From Candidatus Cloacimonetes bacterium 4572_55 (GTDB taxonomy: Bacteria; 4572-55): a stretch of 64,000 nucleotides of DNA. The stretch is from assembly GCA_002084765.1 (NCBI GenBank), contig NBMB01000041.1:1-64000 (forward strand), written 5' to 3'. Within the stretch, counting starts at the first letter, position 1. Each line of letters starts with the position of its first letter. The translations under genes were made by a program, and so were the position numbers. The notes below the pieces were generated by a model. The model saw only the letters and a list, made by a program, of their open reading frames with translations, was not told the origin of the DNA and did not search any database. Shown one piece after another: positions 8,430-17,798 of the stretch.

Positions 8430-9530
8430 ATGAGACGAACTTTATTTGTTTTTTTCATCGCTTTTTTTTTGTTGGGGAATATGAACAATGGAGCGGAAGC
8501 GGCTAAAAAAAGTAAAAAATCAAAGAAAAAAGATCCGCAGCTTTCTTTCACCCTGATTATGAAAGCCGTGTACGACGACAATGTTTTTCGTTATGCGGAC
8601 GCGGAAAAGAAAGATTTTGAAAATCACATCGACTCCGAGCGTTATCCTATTGAAACGATTGACGATCTGATCCTCTCCACGACATTGGACGCAGATTATC
8701 GCGCCCAACTGTTAAAGGGGCATACGACGCTGTTCAGTCTCCGCCTGACCCAATACCAATTTTGGCAAAATAAGGGAAAGGATTATATGTCCTGGTCGTT
8801 CTCGATGATTCAATACTTCTCCCCACAAACAAACTTTCGGTTTAACTATTACTATTTGCCGGAACGCTATTTTCGTCATTACTATGACGAAGACTTGGGG
8901 ACTATTTCCAGTGCTACCAGCCATGCCGAGTTTGGATATGAACAACATCTATTATCGGGTCGAATCGAGCATCAATTTTTTGAGAAATTGACTTTATCCG
9001 CGTATTACAAATATGGAAAAGATTATTATGAAGAAAATTTTGAGGAATACGACGCAGAAAATAATTCCTTTGGCATCGGTCTCAAGACGCTCATTACGAA
9101 ACGGGCGGATTTGAGATGCGGCTATGGATATAAGGAATCTCGACCAAAAGGTTATGATGAAACGGGCGAGACATTGGAAAACTCGGATGATCGAGACTAT
9201 TCTTACGATCAAGATGAGTTCTTCGTCCGCCTCTCCCTTAGATATCTGAAAATTTTGTCCCGCCGCCCCACAGTGTACTTTGATTTTCGGTATCGCAAGC
9301 GAGATTTTATGACAGACAAATCCACGGATGATTACCACTACGGTCGGGAAGATAAAGATTATCAATATCGGGTTGGAACCCGAGCCCAGTTGACAGATCG
9401 TCTGAACGGCGAGCTATTTTTTCATTATCAGAAGCGCGATGTCGATATTCCGCTGGATGTCGATATTCAAGAGGTCAAAAATTTTGATCGACGTCGATTC
9501 GGGGTTGGATTGACATATCAATGGCAATAG
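8430..9530 (+). CDS. Predicted outer-membrane beta-barrel protein, function unknown
   Basis: The N-terminus (MRRTLFVFFIAFFLLGNMNN, then an AEAA cleavage region) is a Sec signal peptide, followed by a Lys/Ser-rich linker. The remainder alternates polar and aromatic residues in a pattern of transmembrane beta strands, rich in Tyr, Asp and Phe (for example YYKYGKDYYEENFEEYDAEN and FDFRYRKRDF). It ends with GVGLTYQWQ, close to the aromatic last strand of porins. The ATG at 8430 is preferred to 8394 because GAGGG lies just before it and the signal peptide starts there. I do not recognise a specific family; a role in transport or surface structure is possible. Confidence 0.7.
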   Translation: MRRTLFVFFIAFFLLGNMNNGAEAAKKSKKSKKKDPQLSFTLIMKAVYDDNVFRYADAEKKDFENHIDSERYPIETIDDLILSTTLDADYRAQLLKGHTTLFSLRLTQYQFWQNKGKDYMSWSFSMIQYFSPQTNFRFNYYYLPERYFRHYYDEDLGTISSATSHAEFGYEQHLLSGRIEHQFFEKLTLSAYYKYGKDYYEENFEEYDAENNSFGIGLKTLITKRADLRCGYGYKESRPKGYDETGETLENSDDRDYSYDQDEFFVRLSLRYLKILSRRPTVYFDFRYRKRDFMTDKSTDDYHYGREDKDYQYRVGTRAQLTDRLNGELFFHYQKRDVDIPLDVDIQEVKNFDRRRFGVGLTYQWQ

Positions 9531-9567
9531 TTTCGGAAATTTTTGATCATAAGGGACGATTCGAGAA

Positions 9568-10068
9568 ATGATAAATTTAGAAAAATCCAATCTAAAAGGG
9601 GCTGATTTATCCGGCGCGCACATGAGCAAAGCCAACCTGAAAGGCTCTTTTATGCGGCATATTTTGCTGAAACGAGCCGCGCTGAACCGCGCAAATCTGG
9701 AAGATGCCGATCTGGAAGCCGCGACGTTGGACAATGCGATCTTAGAAGAGGCGAATTTATCCGGCTGCGCGTTACAATTGGCGTCGCTGAGAGGAGCAAA
9801 TTTGCGTTATGCCAAGTTGAAAAATGCCAATTTGCAAGGCGCGCATCTGGAAAATGCCGATTTGGAACATGCCGATCTTGAGAATGCTCTTTTATATGAC
9901 GTCCATTTTGACGGCGCAAATTTATTGGACGCAAATCTAAGGGGCACCAGTCTGAAAGAGACCGATCTGTTACACATACTGCGTTATGCAAAAAATTGGG
10001 ATAAAGCTCGGTTTAGCGATCATTTTCAAGAACGGCTGGAGACCTTGCGATTAATCACCGGTCTTTAA
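9568..10068 (+). CDS. Pentapeptide-repeat protein
   Basis: The 166 residues are almost wholly A(D/N)LXX pentapeptide repeats, for example ADLSGAHMSKANL, ANLEDADLEAATL and ANLQGAHLENADLEHADL. These fold into a right-handed quadrilateral beta helix. Some members mimic DNA and protect gyrase, others are of unknown function. There is no signal peptide or membrane segment, so it should be cytosolic. The last 30 residues (NWDKARFSDHFQERLETLRL) leave the repeat and look like a capping helix. The gene stands alone between the beta-barrel protein and the permease, so context gives no function. Confidence 0.88.
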   Translation: MINLEKSNLKGADLSGAHMSKANLKGSFMRHILLKRAALNRANLEDADLEAATLDNAILEEANLSGCALQLASLRGANLRYAKLKNANLQGAHLENADLEHADLENALLYDVHFDGANLLDANLRGTSLKETDLLHILRYAKNWDKARFSDHFQERLETLRLITGL

Positions 10069-10207
10069 TTCCCGAAATTTTCGAGCAAAAAAAAACGATC
10101 AAAAAAGACCGCCGAAATAATGGACTGCAAAGGAATCATTTTGCTGCCTAATAGGTAAAAAGGCAATTCATTACGCATTATGTATCGCTTAAATCTATTG
10201 CAATGCC

Positions 10208-11155
10208 GTGCTCATTTATTTTCTCAAACGCATAATTTTAGTCATTCCTGTCATATTCGGCGTGACGCTTATTACCTTTATCCTACTCTATGTCGTCCCG
10301 GGCGATCCAGCGTTGAACATGCTCGGACAACGGGCGGACGAGGCCGCGATCGCGCGTGTACGCGTGGAATTGGGTCTTGATCAGCCGTTACTCGGACAAT
10401 ACCTCCGATTTCTCAACCGATTGTTACACGCCGACTTAGGGCGCTCGTATCTCTCCCGGAGAGAAGTGTTGCCCTCTCTCTTGGCGCACCTTCCCTATAC
10501 CGTGCATCTTGCCGCTGGAGCACTACTCATCACGATCTGCTTCGGGGTGACGATCGGCGTCATATCAGCCTGTTTCAAGGGTCGTTGGTTGGATCATGTC
10601 AGCCGGATCACAGCTTTGATCTTTGTCTCCACCCCGGTTTTTTGGTTCGGCTTGGTCCTGATTTTGACATTCTCCGTTCAACTTCGGATACTCCCAGCTT
10701 CTGGTGCGCACGAGACACAAGGATTCTCGGAGATGATTCTCGCCTTGATTTTACCGTCTTTCACATTAGGCTCTCGGGCCGCTGCTTTGGTGGCGAGAAT
10801 CACCCGGTCCAGCCTGTTGGAAGCGTTGACCACACCTTACATCGACACAGCTCGCGCAAAAGGATTGCATGAAGCAGTTGTCGTCGGTAAACATGCCCTG
10901 CGCAATGCCTTGATCCCTATCCTGACCGTAACCGCATTAGATTTCGGCAGTTTTTTGAACGGCTCAGTATTGACCGAAGCCATTTTCGGACGACCCGGTA
11001 TCGGCGGGTTGCTGATGGAGGCAATCGCAAAGAGAGATTTTCCGATTATTCAAGGAACGGTTTTATTCGGCGCGATTATTTTTGTTTTTATCAACCTAAC
11101 TGCCGACTTGATATATAGTTGGGCAGACCCGAGGATTCGACTCGGGGAAGTCTGA
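10208..11155 (+). CDS. DppB/OppB-type ABC transporter permease
   Basis: Inner-membrane permease of the peptide/nickel/opine ABC importer class. MLIYFLKRIILVIPVIFGVTLITFILLYVVPGDPA is the classic first helix with the conserved PGDP. The EAA loop is present (TARAKGLHEAVVVGKHALRNALIPI), followed by GSVLTEAIFGRPGIGGLL. About six helices and 315 residues are usual. The start is a GTG at 10208. The DppC, ATPase and binding-protein genes that normally adjoin are missing, so it is an orphan here. The next gene starts nine bases downstream and may share its mRNA. Confidence 0.9.
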   Translation: MLIYFLKRIILVIPVIFGVTLITFILLYVVPGDPALNMLGQRADEAAIARVRVELGLDQPLLGQYLRFLNRLLHADLGRSYLSRREVLPSLLAHLPYTVHLAAGALLITICFGVTIGVISACFKGRWLDHVSRITALIFVSTPVFWFGLVLILTFSVQLRILPASGAHETQGFSEMILALILPSFTLGSRAAALVARITRSSLLEALTTPYIDTARAKGLHEAVVVGKHALRNALIPILTVTALDFGSFLNGSVLTEAIFGRPGIGGLLMEAIAKRDFPIIQGTVLFGAIIFVFINLTADLIYSWADPRIRLGEV

Positions 11156-11163
11156 GGATCATA

Positions 11164-12492
11164 ATGGACACTCAAAGAATAAAAGAATACGACGGACTCA
11201 TCATACCATTCTCGAAAGCGGATTTGATGGGATTTTCTATCCGGAAGGTTCAACCGAAGTTGGTAGCGGTGATTGTGATTCAAGAATTGGTGACAGAAGC
11301 CGCGGCCATGATGAAGGAACTGAAACGAGAATTTAAGTTGAAAGAGCATTACCAAATTCCCGATGATAGCGAGGATCCGACAACCGCGTTTCTAAAATTC
11401 AACGAATGCTTTGAATGGATGTCGCAGCAACTCCCTTTTAATAAAATTATCGTCGATATCAGCGGCGGGTTTGTTCCGCTTCGATTCGGAATCAGCCTGG
11501 GCGCAATCTCTCATAATTTGCCTGTTTTTTATCAATCTCAAAAATTTCTCGGCACTGAGGGTAACCAGCTCCGATTTGAAGACGACGTCAATAAAAATCG
11601 GATCGTTATGCTGTCGAATCCATTGCAAAAAGTCGGCTTATTAGACGCTCAGAACGCGATTGCTATCTTCAATAAGCGTAGCTACGCGGCGACTTCCTTC
11701 TTTTTCCAACAAATTTCCAACCGAGTGGACGGCGCGTTCTACCGCCATATCTACAACGGCATGTACTACCTTGCCGAAGGCTATCGAGCATGGGACGAAA
11801 TCCGATATACGCATGCTTTGCACATGTTGGGAAAAGCGAGAAAATTTCTATCCGCGGAATTTTTCGATCAGTCGATTCGGGAAACGTTGCAGAGTTTGAT
11901 CGACTCCATTGATGACAATATCAAATTTCTCAGCTCGGTAAAAGCGGAAAAAATCCAGTTCCCGCTGATTTTTGATTTTTATCAAAACGCCAGGCGTCGC
12001 ATACATGACGAAAAACGATATGACGACGGCGTGGCTCGTCTCTATCGAGTAACGGAAATGGTTATCCAATATCAACTTAAACAAAAGAGTATAGATAGCG
12101 GAAAAGTTCACTGGGACAAGATCAACAAATCGATCGTCAAATCATTCTGCGAACGGAAAAAAATGATTTCGGAAGCACTCCCTCCTCGAATCAGCCTCTT
12201 TGATGGGTTGATTTTGCTGGACTGCTATCAGGACGGCGCGGCTCGTCAGATTATAGAGGAGCTGGAAACCGAGTTGCTACGGATGCTGGGTGCTCGCAAT
12301 CGTTCTATTCTGGCGCACGGCGTCACCGCGGTAAGAGAGAAGCTGGCATATGACTTTGACAAACTCGTTTTCCGAATTTTAGAGATCGCCTTCCCTGGCA
12401 GAATGCTGGACCAGGATTTTCTGCACTCTGCAATTCATATTGATTTAGACCCCTCGGTGTTTAACAGTGTTTTTTTGAGCAGACTCATGTAA
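11164..12492 (+). CDS. CARF-type protein of the Cas02710 (TIGR02710) kind with HEPN-like motif
   Basis: A 442-residue soluble protein. The N-terminal part ends in VDISGGFVPLRFGISLGA (DISGG near residue 97), matching the D-x-[ST]-GG nucleotide-binding motif of CARF domains and the DiTGG motif of Cas02710. The helical C-terminal part has RLYRVTEMVIQYQL and ends with RNRSILAHGVTAVREKL. There, R380-SILA-H385 fits the Rx4H catalytic motif of HEPN ribonucleases. Known relatives bind cyclic oligoadenylate made by type III CRISPR systems. GAGG precedes the ATG at 11164. No cas gene or CRISPR array is in the window. The family call rests on motif memory, not a search. Confidence 0.65.
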   Translation: MDTQRIKEYDGLIIPFSKADLMGFSIRKVQPKLVAVIVIQELVTEAAAMMKELKREFKLKEHYQIPDDSEDPTTAFLKFNECFEWMSQQLPFNKIIVDISGGFVPLRFGISLGAISHNLPVFYQSQKFLGTEGNQLRFEDDVNKNRIVMLSNPLQKVGLLDAQNAIAIFNKRSYAATSFFFQQISNRVDGAFYRHIYNGMYYLAEGYRAWDEIRYTHALHMLGKARKFLSAEFFDQSIRETLQSLIDSIDDNIKFLSSVKAEKIQFPLIFDFYQNARRRIHDEKRYDDGVARLYRVTEMVIQYQLKQKSIDSGKVHWDKINKSIVKSFCERKKMISEALPPRISLFDGLILLDCYQDGAARQIIEELETELLRMLGARNRSILAHGVTAVREKLAYDFDKLVFRILEIAFPGRMLDQDFLHSAIHIDLDPSVFNSVFLSRLM

Positions 12493-12496
12493 AAAA

Positions 12497-12682
12497 CTAC
12501 TCCTTCGCCGATTCATCGGAAGCGTCCCTTTTTTTGATAAGATAATAAGCCACAAACACATCGATCAACGCGTAGACCATATCGTCGATCAAACCTCCCG
12601 GTATCGCGTCGGGTATGAAATCGATAGGGCTGAAAATCAGCCCCAAAAGAAAAAGTAATGTCGCAAAAGCGAGTTTTCTCAT
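12497..12682 (-). CDS. Small DUF1232-like membrane protein
   Basis: A 61-residue protein with one or two hydrophobic segments. FSPIDFIPDAIPGGLIDDMVYALID closely matches the core of the DUF1232 (YkvA-like) family, whose hallmark is SPIDLIPD followed by a Gly and a paired acidic site. It ends in a charged cytoplasmic tail. The function of the family is unknown. It is convergent with the CARF gene, five bases away, and divergent from the next gene, 30 bases away. Confidence 0.7.
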   Translation of the reverse strand: MRKLAFATLLFLLGLIFSPIDFIPDAIPGGLIDDMVYALIDVFVAYYLIKKRDASDESAKE

Positions 12683-12712
12683 TTTTTTCTCATTTTTTAA
12701 ATAGGTCCTTAT

Positions 12713-13027
12713 ATGATTAATATGAATTCTTTGGTGTGTGTGTATCTACAAAATCCGAGAGAAAAATTTTTCGGTCGGCTTCACGAATTGAGCGTCCAGG
12801 GGGTTCAATTTGTCGGTATCGATATAAAATCTTTCGATGATTGGTGTTATGAACTCGTGGAAGAGGACGAAAAGAATATCTTTCCATCTGCTTTGTACGT
12901 TCCGTCTTGGCGGATTGAGAAAATCGTGCTTGATGAATCTCAAGGCGTACTTAAATCTTTTTCCGAGAATTTTTATCAGAGAACTGATCAGAAAATCGAG
13001 CTCTATTTTCCGATCATTGAATTATGA
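12713..13027 (+). CDS. Conserved small protein of unknown function
   Basis: A 104-residue soluble protein beginning (M)INMNSLVCVYLQNPREKFFGRLHELSVQGVQFVGIDIKSFDDW. The pattern of an uncharged strand, a PREK helix and a GIDIKSFDDW turn resembles conserved uncharacterised proteins in several environmental phyla, but I cannot name the family. The second methionine (12722) is an alternative start. It is divergently arranged with the DUF1232 gene and converges on cheR, ending 32 bases from its end. Confidence 0.6.
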   Translation: MINMNSLVCVYLQNPREKFFGRLHELSVQGVQFVGIDIKSFDDWCYELVEEDEKNIFPSALYVPSWRIEKIVLDESQGVLKSFSENFYQRTDQKIELYFPIIEL

Positions 13028-13059
13028 TCGCGCGGAGAATATCCGGAAAATTAAAAGTT

Positions 13060-14559
13060 TCACCTCATGACTTGCAGATTTTTTTTACAAACCTGGATCA
13101 TATAATTTTTGGAAAATCCGGCAAAATACAATCCCCAATCGATATCGGGCGCCTTTTCCAGATTTTTGAGTGCGTTATTATATTCCCGTCGAGCATTTTC
13201 CCGATCTCCATTTTTCCGATAAACTTCCGCGAGATGATAATTCGCCACCCACATGTTCGCCTGCAGAAACAGTGCTTTTTGTAAAACGTGTTTCGCCTCC
13301 ACGTAATTGCCCTCGTTTTTTTTTATCATGCCCAGCAACAAAAAAGCCTCGGCTCGAATATCGTTGACAAACAGCACCTTTCGGATCAACTCTTCCGCCT
13401 GCTGAATATTTCCACGGTTAAACTGCAAATTCGCCATCAGCAAAAGAGCGTCTTCCTCATCCATTTTTTCCTCGATCAATTCGTTCAGAATGACAGAAGC
13501 TTCTTGGAATCTATTTTCGTTTAAATATGTGATCGCCTGTTGCAGGCTGTAGGCATTTTTTTCCGATTTAGCCTCTTTTTTCCTTTTTGTTGGAGATGAA
13601 AAGAGAAGTTCCGGAGGAGTTTGACTCTTTTTTTCCGAAACTCGAGATAAAGCGTGATACGCGCTCCTAATGGATTTTTGGGGAAATGTACGAGCCGTTG
13701 GGACAAGTCCATCCTTTTCCTTATCCACTTTTTGTAGAAAAAAGACGCTATCAACTTCTCGTAACGCGAGCGGATTGGTCCGATAGTGGAGGGTTTCAGT
13801 TGTACCTGGAAAAAGATAGCCTCCGTTAGTGAGCGCGGCGTGCAATTTGCTCAGTATTATTTTATTGGTTTCCGGGCGGAAATAGATGGAGACATTCCTG
13901 AAAAAAATAATGTCCACATGAGTGAGGTCCCCTGCCGGATATTCGCCTTGCACCTGATTGAGATGTCGGAAATCTGCCATCTTCACAATATCTTCTCCGA
14001 GTTGCCATTCATTTCCGATAGGGGTAAAATAATTCTGGATAATCCGTTTTTTGACTCCTCGAAACGAATTGCGACTATATCGAGCCTGAGACGCCCGCTT
14101 CAAAGCGGTCATATCAATATCTGTCCCGATGATTTTATACGGAAATTTGCCGTGTAACTGCATAAATTCCTTAAGCACAATGGCAATCGTGTAAGGCTCC
14201 TCACCGGTTGCGCAGCCCGCGCTCCAGATTTTGATCGGCTTTCTTGATTTCCTCAGCAGTTCTGGAATCACATGCGTGCGCAGAATATCAAAATGGGCGA
14301 TCTCCCGAAAGAAATAGGTCTCGTTATTGGTAATAAGATCAATCAATTGGGTGATCTCTTTCTCGCCGCTTTTGTCAAAGCGTAAGAAATCGGCATATTT
14401 CTGAAGATTTTTAAATCCGAGGCTCTCGATCTTGCGCCTGATTTTTTGTTCAAAAATATGCCTATCCGTCAATTGAAGATGCAGACCGCTATGCTCCTCG
14501 ATAACACCTCGGAAGATTTTGTACAACTTTTCATCAAGTTGATAAGAACGCTCGCTCAT
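13060..14559 (-). CDS. cheR: CheR-type chemoreceptor methyltransferase with C-terminal TPR
   Basis: S-adenosylmethionine-dependent methyltransferase that methylates glutamates of chemoreceptors. The N-terminal helical CheR domain is followed by the catalytic domain with SAGCATGEEPYTIAI (SAM site), KIIGTDID and DIIFFRNVSIYF. From about residue 340 come at least three TPR units (for example EDALLLMANLQFNRGNIQQAEELI), as in CheR proteins of alternative chemosensory systems where TPRs bring in partners. The usual NVxIYF motif carries a serine (NVSIYF). It is the last gene of the minus-strand che operon, 38 bases after cheB. Confidence 0.92.
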   Translation of the reverse strand: MSERSYQLDEKLYKIFRGVIEEHSGLHLQLTDRHIFEQKIRRKIESLGFKNLQKYADFLRFDKSGEKEITQLIDLITNNETYFFREIAHFDILRTHVIPELLRKSRKPIKIWSAGCATGEEPYTIAIVLKEFMQLHGKFPYKIIGTDIDMTALKRASQARYSRNSFRGVKKRIIQNYFTPIGNEWQLGEDIVKMADFRHLNQVQGEYPAGDLTHVDIIFFRNVSIYFRPETNKIILSKLHAALTNGGYLFPGTTETLHYRTNPLALREVDSVFFLQKVDKEKDGLVPTARTFPQKSIRSAYHALSRVSEKKSQTPPELLFSSPTKRKKEAKSEKNAYSLQQAITYLNENRFQEASVILNELIEEKMDEEDALLLMANLQFNRGNIQQAEELIRKVLFVNDIRAEAFLLLGMIKKNEGNYVEAKHVLQKALFLQANMWVANYHLAEVYRKNGDRENARREYNNALKNLEKAPDIDWGLYFAGFSKNYMIQVCKKNLQVMR

Positions 14560-14597
14560 CTTACACCAATCCTACATCGGCAAACCCGATTCGATTA

Positions 14598-15551
14598 TTA
14601 CCGAGCAAAACGAATAATCTCCTCAGCAATTTCATCTACCGAAAGAATTTTATCCACCGCGCCCATCTCGATAGCCGCTTTCGGCATACCGAAGACCACG
14701 CAAGTTTCTTTGTTTTGAGCAATGGTCAAAGCCCGGCGGCGTTTCATTTCCATCATTCCAGCCGCGCCGTCTTTGCCCATGCCGGTCAGAATGATTCCCA
14801 ACGAATTTCTTCCATATAATCGAGCGACAGACCGCAACAACATATTTGCCGAAGGACGCTGCCCTTCTTCTTCTGGAGCTTGATTCAGGTGAATTACACC
14901 TCTTTTAGAAAATTCAAAGTGCATCCCCGTAGGCGCAATATAAACGCATCCTGGCTTAACCCTTTCTCCATTCTCCGCCAACTTTACGTTTAACGGGGAG
15001 ACGCTGTTGAGCCAATCAACCAGGCTTTTGGCAAAACCGTCGGCAATATGTTGAACAATGGCGATACTCGCTCTGAAGTTTGGCGGAACCAAACTCAAGA
15101 TTTTTGCCAAAATTTTTGGCCCCCCGGTCGAGGAAGAGATCGCTACAATTTTAACTTTTGCCAGCAATTTAATTTTTGAAATAAACTCTCTTTGGTTCTG
15201 GCTAATGCTCATATTTTCAAAAGAGGGCTTTTCCACCACTTCCAGCGCGCCCTTACTTAGTGCCTGGAAGGCAATATGCGAATCTTGCTGCGAAGTGACC
15301 ACCAGAATCGGCGTAGGATGGAACGCCATGATATGTTCGATCGCTTCCAGACCGCCCATACGGGGCATTACAATATCCATCGTGATCAGATGCGGTTGGA
15401 GAGAGATGAGTTTATCCAGCGCGTCCTGACCGTCGATAGCCGTGCCAACCACCTCAATACTCGAATCAGCCGACAGAATTGTGGCGATAATATCTCGGGC
15501 AAAAGACGAATCATCTACGATCATCACTCGTATCGAGTTTCTATATTGCAT
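14598..15551 (-). CDS. cheB: CheB-type chemoreceptor methylesterase
   Basis: Response-regulator methylesterase that removes the methyl groups added by CheR. The receiver domain (VMIVDDSSFARDI, LITMDIVMPRMGGLEAI, KPSFENM) is followed by the CheB_methylest domain. Its catalytic residues are visible in AISSSTGGP (serine), AIVQHI (histidine) and GMGKDGAAGM (aspartate). The linker is short, giving 317 residues. It lies between the MCP and cheR genes; a second CheB is encoded at 30491. Confidence 0.93.
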   Translation of the reverse strand: MQYRNSIRVMIVDDSSFARDIIATILSADSSIEVVGTAIDGQDALDKLISLQPHLITMDIVMPRMGGLEAIEHIMAFHPTPILVVTSQQDSHIAFQALSKGALEVVEKPSFENMSISQNQREFISKIKLLAKVKIVAISSSTGGPKILAKILSLVPPNFRASIAIVQHIADGFAKSLVDWLNSVSPLNVKLAENGERVKPGCVYIAPTGMHFEFSKRGVIHLNQAPEEEGQRPSANMLLRSVARLYGRNSLGIILTGMGKDGAAGMMEMKRRRALTIAQNKETCVVFGMPKAAIEMGAVDKILSVDEIAEEIIRFAR

Positions 15552-15586
15552 AACGCTATCAATTCCCAGTATTTAAAAAAATGAAG

Positions 15587-15622
15587 GATCCGCAGGGTCT
15601 GCAGATTGTGCAGATTGCACAG
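15587..15622 (-). repeat. Possible degenerate copy of the AATCTGC intergenic repeat
   Basis: On the minus strand this cheB-MCP spacer reads two AATCTGC units two bases apart, then a CTGCGGAT segment. This resembles the better copies at 40651 and 45932. The match is partial, so the relation is tentative. Confidence 0.3.
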
Positions 15623-15658
15623 AATACTCTGACCGACCAAACTCTGTCTATACAGCAC

Positions 15659-17785
15659 TCAATCGATCTTAAATTTTTGTATTGTTTTCCCCAATTCTTC
15701 TGATAACTCCTGGAGATAAGCCGAGATTCCTATGGACGTATTATTTGTCTCGACAAGCTGCTTTGTCCCATCGAATATCTCTTGCAACGCGATCACCACC
15801 TGCTCGCTGGCGGTTTTTTGTTGTTGAGTCGCCAGAGAAATACGACGGGCAGACTCGGCTGTCATGTTCGCCGCCTCCAAAATCTCCTGCAACAGGTTGG
15901 CGGTGACGCGTGTATGATCCAGCCCATCCGCCAGCTTTTTCGTGCCTTCCTCTGAAGAGATCACCAATTCGTATGTCGCCTCCTGAATCTCTTCGATTCT
16001 GTCCCGAATCTCTTCGGTGGATTGCATCACGCTATCCGCTAAGCGACGAATTTCCACGGCTACGATACTGAACCGTCTCTCTGCCTCGCTCTCTCCGGAC
16101 GATTCGATCGCCGCGTTAAAGGCGATGAGTTTTGTCTGGTCAGCGATCAATTTGATAGTCTCCATCACATCGCCGATCTCCTTGGACTTGCTACCCAGAC
16201 TGATAATTTCTTGAATATTTCGATCATTCCGTTTCCAGACCTCGTTCATCTTATCCAGCGTGTCGGAGATTGCATCCACGCCTTTTTGCGCATTTTTTTG
16301 CGTAGTTAAAGCGGTTTCCGCCACAAAATTTGAATTTTCCGCTATTTGGCGAGAAGAGACAGCGACTTCTTCCATAGTGGCAGTTGTTTGATCTGTCGCC
16401 GCGGATTGTTGACTGGTTGTCGTGGCAAGGATATTGATCGAATCCGAGATCCGTTGCGAATGCTCTTTGACCATTACCCCAGCGTTTTTGATTTCGTTTA
16501 CCAAATAGCGTAATTTCCCAGTCATCCGGTTGATCGAGTATGCGAGCTGACCGATCTCATCTCGTTGATGAATATGCAACTTTGACGTCAGATCCCCGTC
16601 TGCAATAGACTGGGTATGGAGAACCATTTGTCGAATCAGATGAGTCAATTTGCGGGCGAAAACAAAAGCCACAATAAAGGCAAATAGCATGCTCATCAAT
16701 GCGTTTCGCCAAAAAGAACGAATCAAATTGCTAGCGATAAGCTCGCCCTGTGCCAAATAGGACTGAATAAAGGGCTTCTTTTTTGTGCCGATATGTAAAA
16801 CCCCAATCACTCGATTGTTATGATCTATAATCGGCTCATAAGCGGATAAATATCTTTCCCCCAAAATTTTTGTATCGCCAAGCCATTTCTCAGCGCGTTC
16901 CAAAACCCGAATTCCCTCTTCTCGCTGGATAACCGCGCCTGTGGCGCGTACGCCGTCCTCATCGACAATGTTGGTGGCGACCGTCACGGGACCGAGATAA
17001 ATCGATACGCTGCCCGTCCCCTTTTCTGCAAAGCACGATTTTTCGATCTCATGAATCAGAGAATCACTGTTGTTGATCAAATGTCCGCCAAAAAGCACTG
17101 CGATTACCTGCCCACTTTTCCCGATAACAGGCGCGCTCACCTCAATCACCATCCCGTCTGTTAAAGCTGCATAATCAATCGGATACGGGTCTCCCTCGCC
17201 CAATTTGGTCACTGTCCGCGCCTGGTTTGCTACGCCCAAACGGGCGAGCCATTCTTGATCCTCTGTCCTCACGGAAAGACCGATCTCCCCGCCCAATGCC
17301 AACTGCACTATCGGATGCTGGGAATAATTTAACTCGGTTTCATCCGGACCAGACGTCCTGCCCAGATTCGTCGCCGACAACAGGGTTCCCTTCCTTTCGA
17401 TGACCTGGAGAAAATGAAAATCCTCTTCTGTACGAAAAGCATCCAAAAGGTTGTTGACTTTGTCTTCATTATAATTTTGGATAGCTTGAATCAACCTGGG
17501 ATGTCGAGACGCCTCGACCAGACGTACTCTCAGTTGTTGCCGCTTACTCTGAAAAGTGAGACGCGCGGTGTTGAGATCGCTGTTTACTTTCTGGTGAGCC
17601 AGATTCAAGCCGATCTCCTCAAACGAAAAGGGTAGCTCGCCAGTAGTTTTGATCAACAAAAAGTATAAAAATAAAAGAGGGACAAACGTGACGGCTAAAA
17701 AGCTGAAAATCATCTTAATAAAAAGTTTTCGGTAACGAAAGGGATCCCCGGGTAATTTTTTCTTTTTCTTTTCAACAGACATCAT
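15659..17785 (-). CDS. Methyl-accepting chemotaxis protein with Cache sensor
   Basis: Transmembrane chemoreceptor. A basic N-terminus leads into helix 1 (FSFLAVTFVPLLFLYFLLI). A periplasmic sensor of about 310 residues follows, with GTGSVSIYLGPVTVATNI and ERYLSAYEPIIDHNNRVIGV, which fits the fused Cache3/Cache2 type. After helix 2 (LMSMLFAFIVAFVFARKL) come a HAMP domain and the coiled signalling domain. The tip reads NAAIESSGESEAERRFSIVA instead of the usual EAARAGEQGRGF, an unusual CheA/CheW contact region. I start at the ATG at 17785; a TTG at 17791 is possible. It is co-directional with cheW (14 bases upstream) and cheB. Confidence 0.9.
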   Translation of the reverse strand: MMSVEKKKKKLPGDPFRYRKLFIKMIFSFLAVTFVPLLFLYFLLIKTTGELPFSFEEIGLNLAHQKVNSDLNTARLTFQSKRQQLRVRLVEASRHPRLIQAIQNYNEDKVNNLLDAFRTEEDFHFLQVIERKGTLLSATNLGRTSGPDETELNYSQHPIVQLALGGEIGLSVRTEDQEWLARLGVANQARTVTKLGEGDPYPIDYAALTDGMVIEVSAPVIGKSGQVIAVLFGGHLINNSDSLIHEIEKSCFAEKGTGSVSIYLGPVTVATNIVDEDGVRATGAVIQREEGIRVLERAEKWLGDTKILGERYLSAYEPIIDHNNRVIGVLHIGTKKKPFIQSYLAQGELIASNLIRSFWRNALMSMLFAFIVAFVFARKLTHLIRQMVLHTQSIADGDLTSKLHIHQRDEIGQLAYSINRMTGKLRYLVNEIKNAGVMVKEHSQRISDSINILATTTSQQSAATDQTTATMEEVAVSSRQIAENSNFVAETALTTQKNAQKGVDAISDTLDKMNEVWKRNDRNIQEIISLGSKSKEIGDVMETIKLIADQTKLIAFNAAIESSGESEAERRFSIVAVEIRRLADSVMQSTEEIRDRIEEIQEATYELVISSEEGTKKLADGLDHTRVTANLLQEILEAANMTAESARRISLATQQQKTASEQVVIALQEIFDGTKQLVETNNTSIGISAYLQELSEELGKTIQKFKID

Positions 17786-17798
17786 AACCAACTATCTT

